A DNA stretch of 64,000 nucleotides from Companilactobacillus musae (GTDB lineage: Bacteria > Bacillota > Bacilli > Lactobacillales > Lactobacillaceae): positions 496,001 to 560,000 of the forward strand of contig NZ_BIFW01000001.1 in assembly GCF_003967595.1 (NCBI RefSeq), read 5' to 3'. Positions within the stretch are counted from its first letter, which is position 1, and each line of letters begins with the position of its first letter. Shown one piece after another: positions 58,435 to 64,000 of the stretch. The position numbers and the translations under genes were made by a program. Below the pieces are notes generated by a model. The model saw nothing but the letters and a program-made list of their open reading frames with translations. It did no database searches and was not told the origin of the DNA.

Positions 58435-60468
58435 CTAATCAAAATTATTTAATTGGTCATATTCTTCATTAATAAACGACTTTAAAGTTTTCGTTTCAGG
58501 ACTAGCCAATAAAGACTCATCATTGAATAACCTAGAAGCTTCTTCTTGAGCAACTTCCAAAATATTAATATCGTTAATTGGATTTCCAACTTTGAATTCT
58601 GGCAATCCTGACTGACGATTACCGAGTAAGTCTCCAGCCCCACGCATCTTCAAATCTTCTTCAGCTAAGACAAAACCGTCATTAGTCGAAGTTAAAATTT
58701 TCATTCGTTCTGCAGCCGATTCATTTTTAGGATCAGCAATCAAGATACAATACGATTGTTTTTCCCCACGACCTACTCGCCCGCGCAATTGGTGCAACTG
58801 TGACAATCCAAAGCGATTAGCATCATATATTACCATAACTGAAGCATTTGGTACATCGACACCAACTTCAATAACTGTCGTCGAAACCAAAACATCAATT
58901 TTTTTATCACTAAAATCATTCATAACTGATTCTTTTTGATCATTTGGCATTTGTCCATGCAACAAACCAATATGATATTTTTTACCAAACAATTCTGTAA
59001 ATTTATCATAAATCAGCTCAGCATTTTTTAAATCAACTGTTTCTGACTCAGAAATCAATGGCGTTACCACATAAACTTGTGCTCCGGTAGTCAACTCTTT
59101 AGATACGAATTGATACATTTGTTCAACTTTTTGACTTCTGATCCAATAAGTTTCAATCTTTTTACGTCCTGCTGGTAATTGATCAATTCTTGAAACATCC
59201 ATGTCACCATATGTTGTAATTGCCAACGTTCTAGGAATAGGTGTCGCGGTCATCGCTAAAACATCTGGATTGACACCTTTTTCACGCAAAGCTTTTCTTT
59301 GATTAACGCCAAAGCGGTGTTGTTCATCAATAACGATGAACCCAAGCTCCTTAAAATTAACGCTATCTTGAATCAGCGCATGAGTTCCAACGACAATATT
59401 TGTTTTACCAGTCTCAATATCTTCAGCAATAAAATCATGTTCCTTCTTAGTTAAGGAACCCGTCAACAAAGCCGTACGAATTTTCAACGGAGCTAATAAT
59501 TTACTGATTTTATCAAAATGTTGCTGAGCCAATATTTCTGTCGGAGCCATAATTGCTGCTTGGTAACCGGCAGTAACTGACGCCAACATTGCAATAACTG
59601 AAACAATCGTCTTACCAGAACCAACATCACCTTGTAATAGTCTATTCATATGATGCTTTGAAGACATATCTTTCAAGATTTCTTTAGTTACGCGATCTTG
59701 AGCTTCCGTCAATTTGAAAGGCAAACTGGCGATAAATTTTTCAATAAAGGCCTCATCGTATTTTTCCACAATTCCGATATTCTGGGATTCATCTTGACGC
59801 TTAATGCTTTGTAATCCGCATTGAAATAAGAAGAATTCACGAAACTTAGCACTTCGTCTGGCCTCATCACTTTGTTCCTGATTTTTAGGAAAATGAATTC
59901 CAGAAACTATCTGTTCATCATCCAAGAGCTTATATTTCGTACGTAAGTATGCTGGAACTATCGTATCAATTTGATCATGATATTTTTCAAAAGCCGCCTT
60001 AATCAGATTGATCAAGGTTTTTTGATGAATATTTTTATTGACTGAATAAACCGAATCGACTGAATTATCATGGACATCAATTACTTTGATTCCCATCATT
60101 GAACGTCGATTCTCATTCCATTTACCATAAACAGCTACATCTGTACCAGTCTCAAATTTATCCTTTAACCAAGGCTGATTAAAGAATGTGATCATTACCG
60201 ATTCGTTATCGACTAAGATACGAACATTCAAACGAGTCTTTTTATAACCGAACCTTGATACAACTGGTTCACTCGCAACAACACCTTTTAGAAGAATCTT
60301 TTCTTGATCTTGTGCATCGTCCAATGATTTAGCCTGCATATCCTCATAGCGAAAAGGAAAATAAAACAATAAATCATAGATATTATTGATTCCTAAAGAT
60401 TGTAATGCTTCCAATTTTTTAGGACCAACCCCAGGCAATTGTGCCAATGATTCTTTTCGCAGATCCAT
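58435..60468 (-). CDS. recG: ATP-dependent DNA helicase RecG
   Basis: RecG remodels stalled replication forks and Holliday junctions. The product (677 aa) has an N-terminal wedge domain with LAQLPGVGPKKLEALQSLGI. Helicase motifs follow: RLLQGDVGSGKT, VIDEQHRFGV, TATPIPRTLA, and the C-terminal TTVIEVGVDVPNA and QLRGRVGRG. I chose the ATG at 60468 with GAGGGGG upstream. A short reading frame with a stronger ribosome binding site overlaps its start. Confidence 0.97.
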   Translation of the reverse strand: MDLRKESLAQLPGVGPKKLEALQSLGINNIYDLLFYFPFRYEDMQAKSLDDAQDQEKILLKGVVASEPVVSRFGYKKTRLNVRILVDNESVMITFFNQPWLKDKFETGTDVAVYGKWNENRRSMMGIKVIDVHDNSVDSVYSVNKNIHQKTLINLIKAAFEKYHDQIDTIVPAYLRTKYKLLDDEQIVSGIHFPKNQEQSDEARRSAKFREFFLFQCGLQSIKRQDESQNIGIVEKYDEAFIEKFIASLPFKLTEAQDRVTKEILKDMSSKHHMNRLLQGDVGSGKTIVSVIAMLASVTAGYQAAIMAPTEILAQQHFDKISKLLAPLKIRTALLTGSLTKKEHDFIAEDIETGKTNIVVGTHALIQDSVNFKELGFIVIDEQHRFGVNQRKALREKGVNPDVLAMTATPIPRTLAITTYGDMDVSRIDQLPAGRKKIETYWIRSQKVEQMYQFVSKELTTGAQVYVVTPLISESETVDLKNAELIYDKFTELFGKKYHIGLLHGQMPNDQKESVMNDFSDKKIDVLVSTTVIEVGVDVPNASVMVIYDANRFGLSQLHQLRGRVGRGEKQSYCILIADPKNESAAERMKILTSTNDGFVLAEEDLKMRGAGDLLGNRQSGLPEFKVGNPINDINILEVAQEEASRLFNDESLLASPETKTLKSFINEEYDQLNNFD

Positions 60469-60532
60469 AATCTTCCCCCTCTCTAGAAAACAGTAAAACC
60501 AAAAAAGGCCATGACAAAACAAATCGTTTCAT
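60419..60532 (-). CDS. Possible small ORF overlapping the recG start (37 aa)
   Basis: A 37-codon reading starts at the ATG at 60532, 5 bp after a perfect AGGAGG that itself lies just after the fakA stop. The product has a basic, hydrophobic start (MKRFVLSWPFLVLLF) and overlaps the first 50 bp of recG in another frame. It may be a leader that couples fakA and recG translation, or chance. The same DNA can also fold as a hairpin followed by six T. Confidence 0.35.
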   Translation of the reverse strand: MKRFVLSWPFLVLLFSREGEDYGSAKRIIGTIAWGWS

Positions 60533-60548
60533 CAATGCCTCCTTTTAA

Positions 60549-62225
60549 TTATTCAACTGAGATCAAATATGGATAAACCGGTTGATCACCTTGGTGAATT
60601 TCAGTTTCTAAGTCTGAATATTTATCATCTAAGTAATCAGCTATCTTTTGAGCATCAGCATCATTACCGTCTTGACCAACTAAGATCGTAATAACTTCAC
60701 TATCTTCATCAATCATCTTATCGAGCATTTTTTCAGTACCGTCAATAATATCTTCGTCATCAACTAAGATCTTACCATCAACAATACCCATATAATGTCC
60801 TTTAGTAATCTTCAAACCATCAATTTCAGTATCACGAATAGCTTGTGTAATTTGACCACTCTTAACAGTATCCAAAGAATCTTCCATGTTTTCTTTGTTG
60901 TCTTCAAGTTCTGCCTCTGGATTGAATGAAAGCATAGCTGTCATCCCTTGAGAAATTGTCTTAGAAGCAACAATAGCAACTGGAATATCAACTAGATCAA
61001 CTGCTTGTTTAGCAGCCATAATAATATTACCGTTATTTGGCAAAATCAAAGCACGTTTAGCATTTGATTTATTGATAGCATCAACAATATCGTTAGTTGA
61101 TGGATTCATTGTTTGACCACCACTGATAACGTGAGTAACACCCAAACTCTTAAACAATTCTGTCAAACCTGCACCTGATGAAACTGCAATAACTGCATAA
61201 TCAACTGGTTCCTGGTTAGCTGGTTCTGATGTAACTGGTTCGTCTTCATCAACGATAGTTTCATGTTGAAGTCTCATATTATCAATTTTAATTTTTACAA
61301 GTGAGCCATACTTTCTACCAGCAGCCCAAACCTTGTAAGGATAATTAGTATGAACATGAACTTTAACTACTTCATCATCAGATACACAGATAAGTGAGTC
61401 ACCGATACCATCTAAATAATTACGTAAAGTTTCATTGTCAAATTTTTCATCAGAGGAAGGGTTATCACCTAATTTGACCATCATTTCAGTACAGAAACCG
61501 TTCTTGATCTCATCTGTATTGAATTGTCCTTGAACTGATTGATGATGACTAGCATTGACCATTTCAGTCATATCGCGCTCATCAGGAATGTATTCTTCAT
61601 CTCCAGTTTGGCCACCCAAACCTTCTAAGAATCCTTCATAGATAAACACTAAACCTTGTCCACCTGAATCGACTACGCCAACTTCTTTCAATACTGGAAG
61701 TAAAGATGGAGTTTTTTCAAGACCTACTTTGGAGCCTTCAACAACCGCCTTCATAACCTCAAGAATATCATTAGTACTTTCAACCTTTTTCATTCCAGCT
61801 TCAGCACCAAATCTAGCGACTGTCAAAATTGTTCCTTCAACTGGCTTCATAACTGCCTTATAGGCAGTCTTTACACCATCATCAAAGGCTTTAGCTAAAT
61901 CCATTGCTGTCAATGTATCTTTATCTTCGATACTCTTTGAAAAGCCACGGAAAATTTGTGATGTAATAACACCTGAATTTCCACGAGCACCCATCAAAAG
62001 TCCCTTAGCAAGTGCTTTACCAAGTGTACCTACATGATTACTTTCTGACTCGTTTACGGCCTTAAAACCACTTTGGATTGTTAAACTCATGTTAGTTCCG
62101 GTATCGCCATCAGGAACCGGAAAGACATTCAATGAGTTTACAAACTTAGCATTTTTTTCAAGTCTGTGCGATGCAACACGCACCATATCTGAAAATTCTT
62201 TTTTTGTAATTAGTTCTTTGCTCAA
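60549..62225 (-). CDS. fakA: Fatty acid kinase subunit FakA (DhaL domain, YloV-like)
   Basis: FakA binds ATP and, with FakB (DegV-type) proteins, phosphorylates exogenous fatty acids. The N-terminal DhaL domain (about 1-200) has FPVPDGDTGTNMSLT and ARGNSGVITSQIFRGF. A middle domain and a C-terminal DegV-like part with ALILPNNGNIIMAAKQ follow. The likeliest start is a TTG at 62225 (558 aa), 6 bp after GGAGGGG. It is downstream of the Asp23-type gene and upstream of recG. Confidence 0.92.
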   Translation of the reverse strand: MSKELITKKEFSDMVRVASHRLEKNAKFVNSLNVFPVPDGDTGTNMSLTIQSGFKAVNESESNHVGTLGKALAKGLLMGARGNSGVITSQIFRGFSKSIEDKDTLTAMDLAKAFDDGVKTAYKAVMKPVEGTILTVARFGAEAGMKKVESTNDILEVMKAVVEGSKVGLEKTPSLLPVLKEVGVVDSGGQGLVFIYEGFLEGLGGQTGDEEYIPDERDMTEMVNASHHQSVQGQFNTDEIKNGFCTEMMVKLGDNPSSDEKFDNETLRNYLDGIGDSLICVSDDEVVKVHVHTNYPYKVWAAGRKYGSLVKIKIDNMRLQHETIVDEDEPVTSEPANQEPVDYAVIAVSSGAGLTELFKSLGVTHVISGGQTMNPSTNDIVDAINKSNAKRALILPNNGNIIMAAKQAVDLVDIPVAIVASKTISQGMTAMLSFNPEAELEDNKENMEDSLDTVKSGQITQAIRDTEIDGLKITKGHYMGIVDGKILVDDEDIIDGTEKMLDKMIDEDSEVITILVGQDGNDADAQKIADYLDDKYSDLETEIHQGDQPVYPYLISVE

Positions 62226-62250
62226 AAGTTTCCCCTCCAACCAGCTTTAC

Positions 62251-62619
62251 CTATTCGATATCGTCCAGAACTTTAATTCCTTGGACATAAATGTTAACAG
62301 TGCCAGCTGGTGTACCAAGCATTGTTTCTAGGTTATATTTTACTTTTTCTTTTAAATTTTTTGCAACTTCAGAAATTTTAATTCCATAGCCTACAATAAT
62401 GTAGACATCAACGGCAAGTTTACCATCTTCTTGATGAATAACTATACCTCTTGAAAAATCTTCACGGTTTAGGATCGTATTCATACCGTCACGAAGTTGA
62501 TTTTTGCTTGCCATACCTACAATACCGTAGATATCAGAAGCAGCTCCACCAACGATCGTAGCAACAGTATTTGTTGAAACGTCAATCTCGCCATGCTTTG
62601 TTTTAATTGTAACAGCCAT
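62251..62619 (-). CDS. Asp23/Gls24 family envelope stress protein (YloU-like)
   Basis: A 122-residue DUF322/Asp23 family protein, the YloU type always found beside fakA in Firmicutes. Family features are the N-terminal HGEIDVSTNTVATIVGGAA and DGKLAVDVYIIVGYGIKISEV. Homologues are linked to envelope stress or fatty acid handling, but the function is not settled. It is divergent from rpmB with about 200 bp between the starts. Confidence 0.92.
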   Translation of the reverse strand: MAVTIKTKHGEIDVSTNTVATIVGGAASDIYGIVGMASKNQLRDGMNTILNREDFSRGIVIHQEDGKLAVDVYIIVGYGIKISEVAKNLKEKVKYNLETMLGTPAGTVNIYVQGIKVLDDIE

Positions 62620-62737
62620 TTCTGGATCCTCCTATTCTTGGACCTAAATGTATCATAAACAATAAAATTCTATCATAGCAACAATTCTAATTAAAGAATT
62701 AAACTTGATAAAACTATATTAATCCATAATTACTCTA

Positions 62738-62766
62738 TTGATTTCAATTCTTAGTTATGGTAAATT
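62738..62766 (+). promoter_or_regulatory. rpmB promoter
   Basis: TTGATT (62738-62743) and an extended -10 (TGG TAAATT, hexamer 62761-62766) are 17 bp apart, about 45 bp before the rpmB ribosome binding site. Confidence 0.7.
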
Positions 62767-62817
62767 AGTCAGGTGATATTTTAAAGAAAAAACATGTAGC
62801 CAAAGGAGGTCGGTCCC

Positions 62818-63003
62818 ATGGCAAAAGATATTATTACAGGCCGTAAAACAGTGTTCGGTAACAAGCGTTCACACGCTCTTAACCAATCAAAACGTTCTTG
62901 GAAGCCAAACTTACAAAAAGTTCGTATTATGGTTGACGGTAAACCTAGACGTGTATGGGTTTCAGCTAGAGCATTGAAATCAGGAAAAGTTACTCGTGTA
63001 TAA
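62818..63003 (+). CDS. rpmB: 50S ribosomal protein L28
   Basis: L28 is a small protein of the large ribosomal subunit. The 61-residue product has [20 protein letters not shown] and the C-terminal [17 protein letters not shown]. There is no CxxC pair, so it is the zinc-free form. AAGGAGG lies 8-9 bp before the ATG. It is divergent from the Asp23 gene, as in many Firmicutes. Confidence 0.97.
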   Translation: MAKDIITGRKTVFGNKRSHALNQSKRSWKPNLQKVRIMVDGKPRRVWVSARALKSGKVTRV

Positions 63004-63020
63004 TTATCACTTAATTATTT

Positions 63021-63058
63021 AAAAAGGACTAGCAATTTAATTGTTGGTCCTTTTTATT
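63021..63058 (+). terminator. Terminator downstream of rpmB
   Basis: AAAAAGGACTAGCAA and TTGTTGGTCCTTTTT pair with a few mismatches around a 5-nt loop, followed by TTTTTATTTT. Confidence 0.8.
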
Positions 63059-63067
63059 TTACACTAT

Positions 63068-63073
63068 TATAAT
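63068..63073 (+). promoter_or_regulatory. Candidate -10 upstream of the beta-helix gene
   Basis: A perfect TATAAT lies 35 bp before the gene. A TTGGTC about 18 bp upstream could be the -35 but overlaps the rpmB terminator. Confidence 0.35.
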
Positions 63074-63108
63074 AAATTTCTAAAATTCATTTCCAAGGGG
63101 GCCTATTA

Positions 63109-63936
63109 ATGAATAAATTTATCGTTGGCAATCAACAAAATAAAGACGACCAATTGGCTCAAGCTATCGTTGACGCTCAAGATGGCGATGTAATTGAATT
63201 ATTACCAGGAACTTATTTCACCACAGAAAGCCCATTTATTTGCACGATCAGGAGAAATCTAACTTTTATTGGTAAATCAACAAACAAAGATGACATTAAA
63301 CTAAATTGCAGTTTTACAGTCGGCGCTAAAAACATTATTATCTTCAAAAATTTAACTATTACCTTCCCTGCCAATGGCGAAAATACTTTATCCGCCTACG
63401 ATGGAGCAGAAGTTTATGCCAATAATGTTTGTATCAATCGTGAAACCTCTGATAATTGGGACACGATATATGGCCAAAATGCTACTTTCTCATTTAAAGA
63501 CTCGCAGATTTTAACCGGTTTAAAAACTAAAGCTATTGGCTTATCACTTGATAACAGTCAAATTTTTGCTGATAATACTTCTATTCAATTTTTATTCCAA
63601 AGAAAATCAAAGGCTTATTTGAAAAATTCCATTGTTACAAACGAATTTAAATTACGTCAACATTCAGAGACTTATTTTCGTAATTTAACTTTGGCCTCTT
63701 ATGTTGTACCCCATAAAAATGATTTAACAGTTCACAGCGGATCATTGTTCCAAGGGCAAGATTTGATTTTTACTAGCCCTGAGCCTCGATTAAGAATCTT
63801 TAAAAGCACTTTTGAGGTTAATAATTTCCAACCTGAACCAAGTCAATTGCACTTCAAATTTGATGCAAATTCAAATGTTTTAGCTGATTCCAAAAAACCA
63901 TTTAATGAAGATAATTTAAATACTAATGACAAATAG
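63109..63936 (+). CDS. Predicted right-handed beta-helix protein, function unknown
   Basis: I do not recognise this 275-residue protein by name. It starts with IVGNQQNKDDQLAQAIVDAQ followed by DGDVIELLPGTYF, the pattern of pectate-lyase-like beta helices. Repeated short strands with Asn or Asp turns follow (for example NLTFIG, NIIIFKNLTI, NATFSFKDSQI), typical of stacked coils. No signal peptide, membrane segment or cell wall anchor is visible, so it is probably cytoplasmic. The ATG has AAGGGGG upstream. No catalytic residues can be assigned. The gene is isolated after rpmB. Confidence 0.75.
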   Translation: MNKFIVGNQQNKDDQLAQAIVDAQDGDVIELLPGTYFTTESPFICTIRRNLTFIGKSTNKDDIKLNCSFTVGAKNIIIFKNLTITFPANGENTLSAYDGAEVYANNVCINRETSDNWDTIYGQNATFSFKDSQILTGLKTKAIGLSLDNSQIFADNTSIQFLFQRKSKAYLKNSIVTNEFKLRQHSETYFRNLTLASYVVPHKNDLTVHSGSLFQGQDLIFTSPEPRLRIFKSTFEVNNFQPEPSQLHFKFDANSNVLADSKKPFNEDNLNTNDK

Positions 63937-64000
63937 TTAATCATCAACAAGAAAAGCATCTATTTAATCTTCACAAATTTAAATTTATTAGAATATTCTT
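63937..64000. other. Right edge of window
   Basis: The last 64 bp after the beta-helix gene are AT-rich. I see no complete feature in them. Confidence 0.4.

Overview
The window is a 64 kb piece of the chromosome of a low-GC Gram-positive bacterium. Gene order (hrcA-grpE-dnaK-dnaJ-lepA, rimP-nusA-ylxR-ylxQ-infB, rpsB-tsf, rnc-smc-ftsY-ylxM-ffh-rpsP-rimM-trmD-rplS, recG-fakA-yloU/rpmB), strong AGGAGG ribosome binding sites, a CIRCE operator and a CGAAC-N4-GTTTG LexA box all fit the Lactobacillaceae. A Companilactobacillus-like species is my inference and is not proven. Nearly all genes lie on the minus strand. I see no rRNA, tRNA, CRISPR array, insertion sequence or prophage.

Layout, left to right. 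1-6.5 kb: lepA (cut by the window edge) and the HrcA-controlled chaperone operon. 6.6-14.5 kb: ribF-truB, rbfA, and the NusA/IF2 operon. 14.5-24.9 kb: polC, then pyrH-frr-uppS-cdsA-rseP-proS (nucleotide, ribosome recycling, envelope lipid and tRNA charging functions). 25.5-29.1 kb: rpsB-tsf, a GIY-YIG protein, a tRNA methyltransferase-like protein and a divergent acyltransferase. 29.1-40.6 kb: a complete 11-gene IMP biosynthesis operon, purE-K-C-S-Q-L-F-M-N-H-D, with two PurBox-like sites upstream. 40.7-42 kb: two small conserved proteins and autoregulated lexA. 42.1-47.4 kb: the serine operon serC-serA with a leader-peptide attenuator, a divergent histidine phosphatase, an oxidoreductase and a RpiR-family regulator. 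47.4-57.1 kb: rplS-trmD-rimM-rpsP and ffh-ylxM-ftsY-smc-rnc. 57.1-64 kb: fatty acid and phospholipid genes acpP-plsX, recG, fakA-yloU, then rpmB and an unrecognised beta-helix-like protein on the plus strand.

Two items stand out. First, five copies of a 50-165 bp palindromic element lie in intergenic DNA in the first 25 kb: two inverted pairs (lepA/dnaJ and pyrH/tsf) and one half copy (polC/proS). The outer arms differ between copies but stay self-complementary. An inner 6-bp helix covaries (GTAGTG/CACTAC, GTGGTG/CACCAC, GCTGTG/CACAGC) beside a conserved block beginning CTGGAACG. This indicates selection on a folded DNA or RNA structure. Second, serC-serA is preceded by a promoter, a 21-codon peptide with Ser-Ser-Lys-Ser codons, and five mutually exclusive pairing segments ending in a perfect 10-bp terminator. 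This is a textbook-like ribosome-mediated attenuator for serine biosynthesis, with no T-box. The neighbouring histidine phosphatase could supply the missing phosphoserine phosphatase step.

Most transcription units end in clear intrinsic terminators, and the next promoter often overlaps the preceding terminator. Start codons were chosen by ribosome binding site spacing, and several are TTG or GTG.
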